Notes under the pieces: generated by a model
What the model was told of the DNA's origin: nothing
Database searches by the model: none
The model's input: the letters and a program-made list of their open reading frames with translations, nothing else
Made by a program: the position numbers and the translations under genes
Origin: Planctomycetota bacterium
GTDB lineage: Bacteria > Planctomycetota > SZUA-567
DNA: 41,929 bases
Direction of reading: 5' to 3'
Assembly: GCA_031254915.1 (NCBI GenBank)
Contig: JAIRTL010000109.1
Location: 1 to 41,929 of the forward strand
In this document: in pieces, positions 16,509 through 25,196 of the stretch
How positions within the stretch are numbered: the first letter of the stretch is position 1
How the letters are laid out: the number at the start of each line of letters is the position of its first letter

Positions 16509-16989
16509 CGGAGATATTCAGCTGGAAACAGTATAATTCCCCGATCGTGCGGCGAAGGACGGGGTGCGTCATGTCCGGCGCGATTTCAGCCAAAGGCCGC
16601 AGAACGAAAAGCCGCTCCGCCATGCGGGGGTGCGGGATGGTCAATCCCGGCAGGTTGCGGCGGCGGTTGTCCCACAGAAGAATATCGATGTCTATCCGGC
16701 GGGGGCCCCAGCGTTCTCTGTTGGCGCGCCGTTCGCGGCCGAGACGGCGTTCGATTCCTTGAAGCGCGCGGAGCAGGGCGAGTGGAGTTAGCCCTGTTTC
16801 AACAAGACACGCCGTGTTCAGGTATTTCCCCTGTCCGGGCGGGCCGCCGACCGGATCCGTCTCGATCAGATGCGCTGTGGCGGTCACGCTCGTCTCCGGG
16901 ATCGCTCCGATAATCTCCAGGGCGCGCGCGACGTTTCCGCCCCTATCGCCGAGATTCGCGCCGAGGCCCAGCGCGACGACCGCCGCCAC
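16492..16989 (-). CDS. folK: 2-amino-4-hydroxy-6-hydroxymethyldihydropteridine pyrophosphokinase
   Basis: FolK transfers pyrophosphate from ATP to 6-hydroxymethyl-dihydropterin in folate synthesis. The 165-residue protein shows GLGANLGDR at the start, the substrate loop with GPRRIDIDILLW (the Asp pair binds Mg) and TIPHPRM near the end. The start is GTG at 16989, one base after the dapL stop, so the genes are coupled. The last few codons and the stop lie in the IR110 repeat, so the natural C-terminus may have been replaced when the repeat inserted. The catalytic residues are all upstream of that point, so it should be active. Confidence 0.93.
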   Translation of the reverse strand: MAAVVALGLGANLGDRGGNVARALEIIGAIPETSVTATAHLIETDPVGGPPGQGKYLNTACLVETGLTPLALLRALQGIERRLGRERRANRERWGPRRIDIDILLWDNRRRNLPGLTIPHPRMAERLFVLRPLAEIAPDMTHPVLRRTIGELYCFQLNISGWRVF

Positions 16990-16990
16990 G

Positions 16991-18175
16991 CTATTTCTTA
17001 CCGGCGACCGTCATGATGCGGTCGAGGGCTTCCTTGATGACTTCGTCCGGGTACGTGAGGGAGATGCGGTAGTAGCCGTCGCCGGTGACGCCGTAGCCGC
17101 GTCCGGGGGTGACCACCAACCCCGCCTTTTCGAGCAAATCCTCGGCGAAGGCGGCGGAGGAGCCGTTGTACTGTTCCGGCGTCGGCGCCCAGACGTAGAT
17201 CGTCGCCTTCGGCTTTTCGACCGGCCAGCCCGCCTGTTCGAGCGCGGACACGACCATGTCGCGCCGGCGCTGGTAGACGCTGTTTATCGCGGGGACAATG
17301 CTTTCCATGGAATCGAGCGCCTTGACGGCGGCGAACTGGATCGCCCTGAGCATGCCGTTGTCGATGTTGTCCTTGACCAGCTTAAGCGCCTTGACGGCGG
17401 GCGTGTTCCCGACCACGCAGCCGACGCGCCAGCCCGTCATGTTGAAGCCTTTCGAGAGCGAGTAGAACTCGACCGCAGTGTCCTCCGCGCCGGGGACCTG
17501 AAGTATCGAGGGCGCCTTGTAGCCGTCGTAGGTGTTTTCGGCGTAGGCGGAGTCGTGGCAGATGAGGATATTGTGCTTGCGGCCGAATTCCACCGCCTCC
17601 TTGAAGAAGTCAGGCGTGGCGACGGCTGTAGTGGGATTGTTCGGGTAGTTGATCCAAAGGAGTTTGGCTTCGCGCGCCACGTCCTCCGGAATCTCCTTGA
17701 AGTCGACCAGCCAACCGTTTCCGCGCCGCAGCGGCACGTAGTGGGTCTGGCCGGAACAGAAAACGTGGCCGATGTTGTAGGTCGGGTATCCGGGTTGCGG
17801 CGCGATGCCGAGGTCGCCCGGGTTGAGGATGCCGAGGCAGAACTGGACGATCGCGTCCTTCGATCCGGAAGTGACTGCGATCTGGTCGTCCGAAAGGGAA
17901 ACGCCGTAGCGGCGCCGGTAGAAGTCGCGGATGGCGCGGGAAAGGTCGGCGACGGGGGCGTCGCAGCCGTAGCGGTGGCGGTCGCCGTCGTTGGGGTCGG
18001 CGATGGCGCGGACAAGCTCCCGCAGGACCGGATCGGGCGTCGGGTAATCGGGGTCGCCGATGCCGAGGGTGATCACCTTGACGCCGAGCCTTCGTTTTTC
18101 CGCGATTTTGCGGCGGAGGTCGGCGAAAAGGTAGGGGGGGAGCTTCTGCAGCCTGTTGGCCGGAATCATTTCCAT
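16991..18175 (-). CDS. dapL: LL-diaminopimelate aminotransferase
   Basis: This PLP enzyme of 394 residues converts tetrahydrodipicolinate directly to LL-diaminopimelate with glutamate as donor, giving precursors for lysine and peptidoglycan. It is a fold-type I aminotransferase. IGDPDYPTPDPV (39-50) is the DapL-type N-terminal motif, INYPNNPT (175-182) binds substrate, and SLSKGFNMTGWRVG (239-252) holds the PLP lysine, Lys242. The DapL pathway is found in plants, Chlamydiae, Spirochaetes, Planctomycetes-Lentisphaerae relatives, Bacteroidetes and some others, which supports the lineage guess. It is followed by folK at a one-base gap and preceded by an HPt gene. Another class I aminotransferase activity is possible but less likely. 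Confidence 0.9.
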   Translation of the reverse strand: MEMIPANRLQKLPPYLFADLRRKIAEKRRLGVKVITLGIGDPDYPTPDPVLRELVRAIADPNDGDRHRYGCDAPVADLSRAIRDFYRRRYGVSLSDDQIAVTSGSKDAIVQFCLGILNPGDLGIAPQPGYPTYNIGHVFCSGQTHYVPLRRGNGWLVDFKEIPEDVAREAKLLWINYPNNPTTAVATPDFFKEAVEFGRKHNILICHDSAYAENTYDGYKAPSILQVPGAEDTAVEFYSLSKGFNMTGWRVGCVVGNTPAVKALKLVKDNIDNGMLRAIQFAAVKALDSMESIVPAINSVYQRRRDMVVSALEQAGWPVEKPKATIYVWAPTPEQYNGSSAAFAEDLLEKAGLVVTPGRGYGVTGDGYYRISLTYPDEVIKEALDRIMTVAGKK

Positions 18176-18242
18176 CTGGGTTCTCCAAACGATAAGCGTC
18201 GCGACGCGGCGCGAGGAAAAGCGGGCGGCGGGAAGAAGAGGC

Positions 18243-18599
18243 TTAGCCGAGCGGCGCGTAGCCGGCTTCGAGAAGCGCGGCCTTCAATTCCTCGAAGCGC
18301 ACCTTGATTTCCGGAAGATTCGCCTCCGCTTCGGCCATTTTGCCTTCGCGCGCCAGGCGTTCGCCCAATTCCGACGCGGCGCGGAGCCGTTCGCCGCCGA
18401 CGGTCGCCGACGCGCCCTTGATCGTGTGCGCCACGCGCTCCGCCGTCTCCTGATCCGCTTTCGCGAAAGCTCCCTCGAGCGACGCGAGTTGGTTCGGAAT
18501 ATCGTCGAGAAAAATGCCAGCCACTTGGCCGGCGAGTTCCTCGTCGTCGGCGGACATGGCAATAAGCTGCTTTTTATCGAAAACGTCCTGGTCGCTCAT
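18243..18599 (-). CDS. Stand-alone HPt phosphotransfer protein
   Basis: The protein has 118 residues and consists of one histidine phosphotransfer domain. The HTIKGASATVGG stretch carries the phospho-accepting His58 and the usual Lys-Gly after it. Such proteins pass phosphate between a hybrid kinase receiver and a response regulator in the cytoplasm. No histidine kinase lies in the window. GGGAGG precedes the ATG. It is 67 bases upstream of dapL on the same strand and may share its transcript, though a functional link is not evident. IR125 copy B lies in its upstream region. Confidence 0.88.
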   Translation of the reverse strand: MSDQDVFDKKQLIAMSADDEELAGQVAGIFLDDIPNQLASLEGAFAKADQETAERVAHTIKGASATVGGERLRAASELGERLAREGKMAEAEANLPEIKVRFEELKAALLEAGYAPLG

Positions 18600-18658
18600 C
18601 GTGCCTCCCGCTCCGATCGAATCGGAATATGTCGGAATACGCTGAAATATGCCGGATT

Positions 18659-18786
18659 ATATACTGTCCGCGGCCCGGAATCATGACAATGGGGAATGGG
18701 GTTGCCCTGTTTCACATCTGTTTCCCTTGACCATTTCATGATCGCGCACAGTTGAGGGAATCACTACTCCGGACCGTAAACGGTAT
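18659..18786 (+). repeat. Interspersed inverted-repeat element IR125, copy B
   Basis: The element begins TATACTGTCCGCGG and ends CCGGACCGTAAACGGTAT; the ends are imperfect inverted repeats of each other. The interior matches copies A and C (GGGGTTGCCCTGTTTCACAT, TCTGTTTCCCTTG, CGCGCACAGTTGAGG). The central hairpin (GACCAT-TTC-ATGATC) has one mismatch here. It lies between the HPt gene and the broken CoA-transferase. Confidence 0.8.
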
Positions 18787-18858
18787 ATGCGTAAAAATCC
18801 AAGTCCATACTATAGTTGCGCCGCGCTTTGTCAAGACGACCCATAATCGATGCCGGCG

Positions 18859-19745
18859 TCACACCTGAAATTCGAGCTTCGCCAGAATGTCCTTTTCCCT
18901 GTCGACGCCGCCGAAAACCTCCTTGAGGCGCAGGCCCTCGGGTGCGAGCCCGAACACGCAACGCTCCGTGACGTACAAAACGCGCTGTCCCCTGGCGATA
19001 GCGTTTTTCGCAGAAAAGCTGATCGCGTCGATTTCGCGCCGGAACTTCGGAATCGTCCCCTCCCTGACGATCTCGACGCCATCCGGCGTCCTTTTGGCGA
19101 CGAGCCCCTTGGCTGTAAACGTCATGCAGAAGACGCCGGTTGTCGTCGCGCCGGTGATGTTCGCGAAGCCGCCGATACCGACGAACCCGCCCTTCGGCTG
19201 GTGCGAGTTGACGTTGCCGTGGCGATCGGCCTCCAGGCCGCCCATGAAGCAGACATCCAGGCCGCCGCCGTCGTAGAAATCGAATTGCGAGGCCATGTCG
19301 GAAATAATGTCGGTGCCGATCGTCGCGCCGAACGCGAGGCCGGGCGCCGGAATTCCGCCGACGCCGCCCGCCTCCACCGTGGTGACGATGTCCTTGAGGA
19401 TGCCCAGCTTCGACGCGTACTTTCCCGCCATTTCCGGAATGCCGATCCCGATGTTGACGATCTCGCCGGGAGAGAGTTCCCGGGCGGCGCGCTCGCCGAT
19501 GATGTCCGGGGAATTGTCGTCATGAAGTAGTCCATATGGGTCGGCGTAACGGTTCTCGTCCCAGCCGCCGAAGCCGGCGGCGCAGAAAAGGCGAAGCCCC
19601 CCGGTTTTGCCGTTTCCCGAATTCGCTTCGTGAGAGCGTTGTGGAGCGCTTCCGGATTGGAGAGCGCGAGAAAGGAATTGATGCCTATGCAGTCGCCGTT
19701 CCTGACGAGATTCGCCGCATCGCGGGCGCTCATGATCGTGAACAT
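18859..19745 (-). pseudogene. Propionate/acetate CoA-transferase, internally deleted and frameshifted
   Basis: The N-terminus (MFTIMSARDAANLVRNGDCI, from ATG 19745 with a strong GGAGGAG site) reads in one frame to about 19600. The rest reads in another frame. It goes from CAAGFGGWDENRYADPYGLL straight into the second half of the family, IIGERAARELSPGEIVNIGI, then TTVEAGGVGGIPAPG (the catalytic-Glu loop of the family), FDFYDGGGLD and VLYVTERCVFGL. Complete propionate CoA-transferases have about 520 residues; only about 295 codons remain. The middle of roughly 200 residues is missing in addition to the frameshift. The alternative of a sequencing or assembly error would explain the shift but not the clean internal loss. 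No function is expected. Confidence 0.82.
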
Positions 19746-19939
19746 TTCGTCTCCTCCCGCATTCTCGCGAATGGCGGTCTCCGCTTGAAGAGACGCGCAT
19801 TGCCCGAAACGCGGACATTATCCGACGACGCTGTGCGCCGGCAAAGAGAAAAACCGGCTTTATCCATTGCCAAGGTGTTCGCGGCGGCTATAATTTTCAT
19901 GCCCCGGCAGGTTTCGTCTCGCGTCCCGAGGAAACAATT

Positions 19940-20521
19940 TTGCATATTCTCGCGATATTTGCCCATCCATCTCCGGACAGCTTCAACGCCGCCATTCTCG
20001 CGGCAATCGTCGATGAAATCTCCCTTCGCGGCCACGACCACGCGGTGCATGACCTGTATAAAATGAAATTCAATCCCGCCTTGTCCCAGAAGGATTTTGA
20101 GCAATTCAACCGGGGGAAAACGCCGGTCGACATCAAGAAGGCCCAGGACGCGATTCAGCAGGCGGACATCCTGTTCTTCGTGCATCCGGTGTGGTGGTTC
20201 GGCATGCCCGCGATCCTCAAGGGCTGGATCGAGCGGGTTTTTTCCTACGGCTTCGCCTACGGCCACGATTCGAAGGGGGTCAGGGGATTGCTTGCCGGAA
20301 AGAAAGCCGCCATCGTCAACACGACGGGCGGCACGGAAAAAAACTTCCTCGACACCGGCTACGGCGAGGCGTTCCGCTTCCTCACCCATGAATGCATCTA
20401 CCGCTTCGTCGGCCTCGACATCGTCCTCCAGCGCACCTTCTACCAGGTTCCTTCCAGCACGCGCGAAGAACGGGATGAAATGCTTGCCGTTCTGCGCGCC
20501 GACCTCAAGTACATCCTCTAA
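19940..20521 (+). CDS. NAD(P)H:quinone oxidoreductase-type flavoprotein (flavodoxin-2 fold)
   Basis: The 193-residue protein is of the NQO1/MdaB/KefF type and should reduce quinones or similar acceptors by two electrons with FMN or FAD. The start MHILAIFAHPSPDSFN is the flavin phosphate loop. FFVHPVWWFGMPAILKGWIE is the family's signature around the flavin ring, and NTTGG follows. The start codon is TTG at 19940, preceded by AGGAAAC. It stands alone on the plus strand between a pseudogene and the sugar island. KefF-like partners (K+ efflux channels) are not nearby. Confidence 0.87.
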   Translation: MHILAIFAHPSPDSFNAAILAAIVDEISLRGHDHAVHDLYKMKFNPALSQKDFEQFNRGKTPVDIKKAQDAIQQADILFFVHPVWWFGMPAILKGWIERVFSYGFAYGHDSKGVRGLLAGKKAAIVNTTGGTEKNFLDTGYGEAFRFLTHECIYRFVGLDIVLQRTFYQVPSSTREERDEMLAVLRADLKYIL

Positions 20522-21150
20522 AACACTTGACCTCCGCCAACGACCGCGCCCCATGTGCGGGCATTATCTGTTCTCGCCATAACATGTTGTTATTCTGGGT
20601 CTTTTTCTTCTTTCCCGCTTTTTTGAAATGAAACCCACTTCACGCGGCAAATGGAGGACCGGAAGCTGGCCAGCATGTTTTCCGCCGTGGTTGTAGGGAG
20701 AAGCGGCATGTTTTTGTCACTGGCGATGATGGCCGTTTTGCCACCGCGTCCACTCGGTCCAGGACGCTTCGAGGCTTGCGGCGCGGACTCCTGTACGTTC
20801 TCGGGTCGATCGTTTTGAGCTTCGGCTCCGCGCCCGGCGCCGATCTGCTCATCCACGGCGGCGGCAATACAGGCATGGTTCGAACTTGGCGCGAAATGGC
20901 GTTCGAGGATGAGCGGATGGGAACTGGACCTTTCCCCGCTCGGTTATTTCGGAGAACGTAGCGGCTTCGATGGCTCAATCGGCGTCGCGAATATCTTCTA
21001 CGGCGTTTTCGCAAATAGTTGATCTTTCTCCGGCGCGGTTTTGGTTGGCGCAGTTGAGCCCAAAACACAACAGCGAGACCGATCATTTCGAAAACGCGCT
21101 AGAAGATTATCGCACAGACAATCGCGGCGCATTTTCCCGCGGGGAAGCGC
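20522..21150. other. Long non-coding stretch with an inverted-repeat element
   Basis: Over 600 bases hold no recognisable complete gene. Short readings exist on both strands (for example around 20590-20960), but none shows a family signature I can support. An eroded gene is possible. The right part contains IR110 copy 2. Nothing else is evident. Confidence 0.5.
20994..21106 (+). repeat. Interspersed inverted-repeat element IR110, copy 2
   Basis: This is the best-preserved copy. The end TCTTCTACGGCGTTTTCG and the reverse complement of the other end (TCTTCTAGCGCGTTTTCG) match at 16 of 18 positions. The interior agrees with copy 1 at 16401-16508. It is intergenic and has no coding capacity, so it looks like a MITE. 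Confidence 0.8.
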
Positions 21151-21188
21151 AATAAAAGCCGGCGCGAATCGAGGGGATTCACGCCGGC
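21151..21188 (-). terminator. Rho-independent terminator of sugar transporter set 1
   Basis: A 13-base-pair stem with one mismatch (GCCGGCGCGAATC at 21158-21170 and GATTCACGCCGGC at 21176-21188) lies about 50 bases beyond the binding-protein stop. On the minus strand it is followed by TTTTATT. It closes the rbsA-rbsC-rbsB-type operon. Confidence 0.78.
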
Positions 21189-21238
21189 GCATTTGATTCC
21201 CCGACTTTGTCCTGTTTCGTGGAACAGGCTGCTTCAGA

Positions 21239-22135
21239 TCACAGCTTGTCCTTGGTCATGACGGTGACGCCGGTGTCGACGCCCTTTTCGCCCTTGTAGC
21301 CGCCGGACATTTCCTCGGCAGCCGCCTTCATGCCCATGTAACCCATGACGTCCGGATTCTGGACCATGGCGCAAACGAGGGAGCCGCCGCGGATGAGGTT
21401 GCGGATGGAGTCGGAATTGTCGAAGCCGACGCCGATGATACGGTTGCCGTCTTCCTGAATAGCGTTGCCGGTTCCGGTGGTGGCGCCTTCGTTGCAGCCG
21501 AAGATGCCGACGCAGCCCTGGACGATGAAGTTGGCGGCGATTTCACGCGACTTGAGAACGTCGCCTTCGCCGTACTGCGTGGGGAGAAGCTCATAGCCCT
21601 GGCCTTCGAGCGCTTCGCGGAACCCGGCTTCGCGGTCGACCGTGGACTGGGTGGCGGCGTTGATGTTGACGATGCCGATCTTGCCGCTGGCGATGCCCTT
21701 TGCCTTAAGCGCCTTGACCATCTCGACGCCGGCGGTGTGGCCGGCGGCCTTGTTGTTGGTGGAGAAGGTGGCGACCGAGGGGAAGTTGGCGGGGGAGTCG
21801 ACGTAGAGGATCTTCACGCCGGCGTCCGCGGCTTCGCGAAGCGCCATTGTCACGGCGTCGGGGCCGTTGGCGGCGAGAAGGAGAACGTCGGCGCCGGCGG
21901 CGACCGTGTTGTTGATGATTTCGATCTGCTTGTTGTCGTCCTTGGCGTCCGGGGCCATCCATGTGTAGTCGATGCCGCCGAGTTCGGAAACAGCCTTACG
22001 GCATCCGGCGTCGACGTTGTTCCAGTGCTGGTCCATCTGGTCCATCGTGACCAGGAAGACCTTGATCTGACCCGCGTACGCCGAACCGGCGAACAGAGCC
22101 GCAACCATGAGCGCCGCAAGTGCGAACTTCTTCAT
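21239..22135 (-). CDS. Periplasmic sugar-binding protein, RbsB type (set 1)
   Basis: This 298-residue protein is the solute receptor of an ABC sugar importer, of the periplasmic binding protein type I fold. A signal peptide (MKKFALAALMVAALFAGSAYA) is cut after residue 21. The mature part begins with a strand (QIKVFLVTMDQMDQHWNNVD), has LLAANGPDAVTMALREAADA in the first lobe and IIGVGFDNSDSIRNLIRGGS in the second, both typical of ribose/galactose-binding proteins. ATG 22135 is chosen, with GGAGACAGGAC before it. It is the third gene of an operon with ATPase and permease, and a terminator follows. The sugar cannot be read from the sequence; a pentose, galactose or inositol-like ligand is possible. 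Confidence 0.93.
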   Translation of the reverse strand: MKKFALAALMVAALFAGSAYAGQIKVFLVTMDQMDQHWNNVDAGCRKAVSELGGIDYTWMAPDAKDDNKQIEIINNTVAAGADVLLLAANGPDAVTMALREAADAGVKILYVDSPANFPSVATFSTNNKAAGHTAGVEMVKALKAKGIASGKIGIVNINAATQSTVDREAGFREALEGQGYELLPTQYGEGDVLKSREIAANFIVQGCVGIFGCNEGATTGTGNAIQEDGNRIIGVGFDNSDSIRNLIRGGSLVCAMVQNPDVMGYMGMKAAAEEMSGGYKGEKGVDTGVTVMTKDKL

Positions 22136-22221
22136 GTCCTGTCTCCTCAAACGAATGCCCTATTTTCCCCTCACCGCGATTCCGCCCAAGCGGAGAGATA
22201 TACAGCTGATTCCGGTCGCCG

Positions 22222-23226
22222 TTACGACGGCTTGCGCTGGCGGAAGTGCCAACGGCCGGAGCGGATGATGATGTCGAGTAAAACCGAGATGATGACGATC
22301 GCACCGATGACGATGTTGCGGATGGCGACGGGAGCGCTCGCGAACTGGAGGCCGTTTTGCAGCACGCTCCAGATGGCCGCGCCGATGACGGTGCCGAGCA
22401 GAATGCCCTGGCCGCCGAGAGTCGACACGCCGCCGATGACGGAGGCGGCGACGGCGTACATTTCGTACATGTTGCCGGCGTCCATCGCGCCCATGCCGTT
22501 GGTCGCCGTCGTCATCAGGCCGACGATGCCGGCGCAGAAGGCGCTCACGAGATAGGCGAAGATGACTGTGCGGTTGACGTTCACGCCGGAAAGGCGGCTG
22601 GCCTCGATGTTGCTGCCGACGGCGTAGATGTGCCTGCCGGTGCGGGTCCGGCTGAGGATGAAGTTGAAGAACAGCCAGACGATAAAGGCTATCCACACCG
22701 GCGAATACAGGCCGAAGAACCGGGTGTAATAGAAGATTTCCCTGAACGTCGCGGCCGCTTCGCCGATGGAATCGGTGTTGTAATTGTTATTGGCGATCTG
22801 TGCTATGCCTCTGGCGATCGTCATGGTGCCGAGGGTGGCGATGAACGGCGGCAGCTTGCAACGCGCGACCAGGAAGCCGTTCAGGAAGCCGATGATCAGG
22901 CAGCAGATCAGGGTGACGATGACGGAGAGCCACGGATTCACGCCCTTGGTCATGAACGTCGCAGAAATCATGCAGCTCATGCCCAGAACCGAACCGATCG
23001 ACAGGTCGATGTTGCCGGTGATAAGCACATACGACTGGCTGACGCCGACCAGGAGGATCGGGACGATTTGCCGCGAAAGGTTGTGGAGATTCCTGCTGGA
23101 AAGGAACAGGGGATTGATATAGCTGAACACCAGACACAGGACCACAAGTCCCAGGGAAACGGTCAACACCTGTCCCATGCCTCTGATTGCGAGAAGCCTC
23201 CGGATGGGGTTTGCATTCGCTTTCAC
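22222..23226 (-). CDS. Sugar ABC transporter permease, RbsC type (set 1)
   Basis: The 334-residue inner-membrane subunit has about ten hydrophobic segments. Family marks are LITGNIDLSIGSVLGMSC (residues 68-85), FIATLGTMTIARGI and AVAASVIGGVSTLGGQG, the last being part of the region that contacts the ATPase. It probably forms a dimer with the RbsA-type ATPase coded just upstream; the binding protein gene follows. The spacing on both sides is about 90-110 bases, with no terminator between, so one transcript is likely. Confidence 0.93.
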   Translation of the reverse strand: MKANANPIRRLLAIRGMGQVLTVSLGLVVLCLVFSYINPLFLSSRNLHNLSRQIVPILLVGVSQSYVLITGNIDLSIGSVLGMSCMISATFMTKGVNPWLSVIVTLICCLIIGFLNGFLVARCKLPPFIATLGTMTIARGIAQIANNNYNTDSIGEAAATFREIFYYTRFFGLYSPVWIAFIVWLFFNFILSRTRTGRHIYAVGSNIEASRLSGVNVNRTVIFAYLVSAFCAGIVGLMTTATNGMGAMDAGNMYEMYAVAASVIGGVSTLGGQGILLGTVIGAAIWSVLQNGLQFASAPVAIRNIVIGAIVIISVLLDIIIRSGRWHFRQRKPS

Positions 23227-23338
23227 CTGTAGTATCTCCTTCCCTGAATCCTATTTCATGATTCTGAATTGTGAATTCTGGTTTATGCATCCCCGATACA
23301 TCCACACGGCACGATTCCGGAAAAACAAGGGTCGTTGC

Positions 23339-24853
23339 CTAAACCGCGAGCCGCTCGGACTTGGATTCGAATTTCATGGCGTATTCGAGGATCCTGGTCT
23401 GCGTCGCTTCGCAACGCGGGAGCTCACCGGTGATGCGACCGTCGCAGACGACGATGATCCGGTCGGCCATACCAAGCACTTCCGGCATTTCGGACGAGAC
23501 GAAAAGAACGCCGATGCCATCCTGCTTCAACTTGTTCATCAGGTGATAGATTTCCACCTTTGCAGCGACGTCGATGCCGCGCGTCGGCTCGTCGAACATG
23601 ACGACGCGCGAGTCGCGCGCCAGCCATTTTCCAACCACCACCTTCTGCTGGTTGCCGCCGGAGAGGTTGCCGGCGATCATCTCGGGGCCGGTGAGCTTCA
23701 CTGAGAAGTTCTCGACCATCCGTTTCACCATCTCGCGCTCGCGGCGGCGGTTGACGATACCGAGGAGGTTGCAAAGCAGGTCGAGGTTGGGAAGCGCGAT
23801 GTTTTCGCGGACCGACAGCTTCGTGCACAAGCCATCGCGCTTGCGGTCTTCGGGGGCGAGGACGATGCCGGACCGGATCGCGTCCTCGGCCTTGAATATC
23901 TGGATTTTCTTGCCGTCGACGATGATATCACCCGACTCGCTCGGGTCGACGCCGAAGATCGCCCTGGTGATTTCGGTGCGGCCGGCGCCCATGAGTCCGG
24001 CGAGGCCGACGATTTCGCCGTCGTACAATTCGAAGTTGATGTCCCTCGCCATTCGGCCGGCATTCAGGTTCCTGACTTCGAATATCTTTTTGCCTCGCCG
24101 GCATTCGACGTGAGGGAACTTTTCCTTGATTTCTCTGCCGACCATGTTTTCAATGATCGTATCCATGGTGGTGTCGGCGTAGTCCATGCTGTAGATGAAC
24201 TTTCCGTCGCGCATGATCGTGATCCGGTCGACGATGTGCTGGAGTTCCTCAAGCCGGTGGGAGATGTAGACAATGCCGCAGCCCTCGCTTTTGAGCAGGC
24301 GGATGATGTCGAACAGGTCGTCGATTTCCTTCGCCGTGAGGGCGGAGGTGGGTTCGTCCATGATGAGGATGCGGGCGTTGGCGGACAGCGCCTTGGCGAT
24401 CTCGACCATCTGCTGCTTGGAGACGGAGATGTCGCCGACGATCGTCTCGGGGTCGATGTTGATTTTCAGGCGGTCGAGGACCTCGCGCGAATGTTTACGC
24501 ATTTCGCGATTTGACAGAACGCCGTTTTTTGTGATTTCCCGACCCAGGAAGATGTTTTCCGCCACGCTCAACTGAGTGCACATGTTGAGTTCCTGGTGGA
24601 TCATGGCGATGCCGAGTTCCTGCGCCATATTGGGGGTGAGATCGCCGACCTCGTTGTTGAAAACGCGGATAGTGCCCGAATCCCTCTGATACACGCCGCC
24701 GAGCACCTTCATGAGTGTGGACTTGCCGGCGCCGTTTTCGCCCAGGAGCGCCATGACTTCCCCCGGACGCAGAGAAAAAGAAACGTCGTCCAGGGCCTGA
24801 ACTCCGGGGAATGCTTTGTCGATATGTTCCATTTCGACGATGAATTCACTCAT
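23339..24853 (-). CDS. Sugar ABC transporter ATPase, RbsA type with two ATP-binding domains (set 1)
   Basis: This 504-residue protein has two fused ABC domains, as in RbsA/MglA. Walker A of domain 1 is GENGAGKST, with Walker B LIMDEPTSAL. In domain 1 the signature is degenerate (SVSKQQMVEIAKAL). Domain 2 has GLMGAGRTE in place of a proper Walker A, a good signature LSGGNQQKVVVGKWL and Walker B VVMFDEPTRGIDV, the usual pattern for this subfamily. I start at ATG 24853 (MSEFIVEMEH), with GGGGGAG upstream. It is the first gene of the operon; a consensus promoter lies 160-190 bases upstream. Confidence 0.94.
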   Translation of the reverse strand: MSEFIVEMEHIDKAFPGVQALDDVSFSLRPGEVMALLGENGAGKSTLMKVLGGVYQRDSGTIRVFNNEVGDLTPNMAQELGIAMIHQELNMCTQLSVAENIFLGREITKNGVLSNREMRKHSREVLDRLKINIDPETIVGDISVSKQQMVEIAKALSANARILIMDEPTSALTAKEIDDLFDIIRLLKSEGCGIVYISHRLEELQHIVDRITIMRDGKFIYSMDYADTTMDTIIENMVGREIKEKFPHVECRRGKKIFEVRNLNAGRMARDINFELYDGEIVGLAGLMGAGRTEITRAIFGVDPSESGDIIVDGKKIQIFKAEDAIRSGIVLAPEDRKRDGLCTKLSVRENIALPNLDLLCNLLGIVNRRREREMVKRMVENFSVKLTGPEMIAGNLSGGNQQKVVVGKWLARDSRVVMFDEPTRGIDVAAKVEIYHLMNKLKQDGIGVLFVSSEMPEVLGMADRIIVVCDGRITGELPRCEATQTRILEYAMKFESKSERLAV

Positions 24854-25014
24854 GCGGACGCTCCCCCGATGCAATTGGTTTTTGGATTGTAAACCGTTAT
24901 CCGCCGACCGGCCATTCCTCAATAATAGGAAACGGGCAATGATGCAGTTATGGCAAAAGGGCTCTTTCTTGGAATCGAATATGTCGTGCGTGGAAAACTC
25001 ATAAATCTAATAAT

Positions 25015-25043
25015 AATATAAATCGCATCGCTTATTCTGTCAA
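25015..25043 (-). promoter_or_regulatory. Sigma-70-type promoter for transporter set 1
   Basis: On the minus strand the sequence TTGACA (25043-25038) is followed after 17 bases by TATATT (25020-25015), a near-perfect vegetative promoter. Transcription would start near 25008 and give a leader of about 155 bases before the ATPase ATG. Confidence 0.75.
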
Positions 25044-25064
25044 GAAAGATATTTTATTTTTAAA

Positions 25065-25079
25065 AATATTTGAAATATT
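25065..25079. promoter_or_regulatory. Palindrome AATATTT-G-AAATATT, possible operator
   Basis: This perfect 15-base palindrome lies in the 343-base divergent region between transporter set 1 and the ROK gene. It is just upstream of the minus-strand promoter and overlaps a weaker plus-strand -35 (TTGAAA 25070-25075, TATGAT 25092-25097). The position suits a regulator site, but AT-rich palindromes also arise by chance. Confidence 0.4.
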
Positions 25080-25142
25080 ATGGAAGTGCTGTATGATATA
25101 TCCTTGATGGGTTGGTATTGAACTTCTTAATGCCGAATGCTT

Positions 25143-25170
25143 CTGACAATGCGTTAATATTCATTATATT
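25143..25170 (+). promoter_or_regulatory. Likely promoter of the ROK-regulator-formyltransferase group
   Basis: CTGACA (25143-25148), a 16-base spacer and TATATT (25165-25170) stand just ahead of the ROK gene and would give a leader of about 20 bases. A second candidate lies at 25070-25097. The region from 24900 to 25190 is strongly AT-rich against the GC-rich surroundings. Confidence 0.5.
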
Positions 25171-25196
25171 GTATCGGATTTGAAGCAGGCGAGACG

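Noticed and set aside
16814-18307. Plus-strand open reading frame of about 500 codons opposite dapL and folK
   Set aside because: The composition is Val/Gly/Asp/Arg-rich shadow coding; the minus strand carries clear dapL and folK motifs.
20590-21086. Overlapping minus-strand readings in the gap after the quinone oxidoreductase
   Set aside because: They are Arg/Pro/Ser-rich with no recognisable motif and partly cover an inverted-repeat element.
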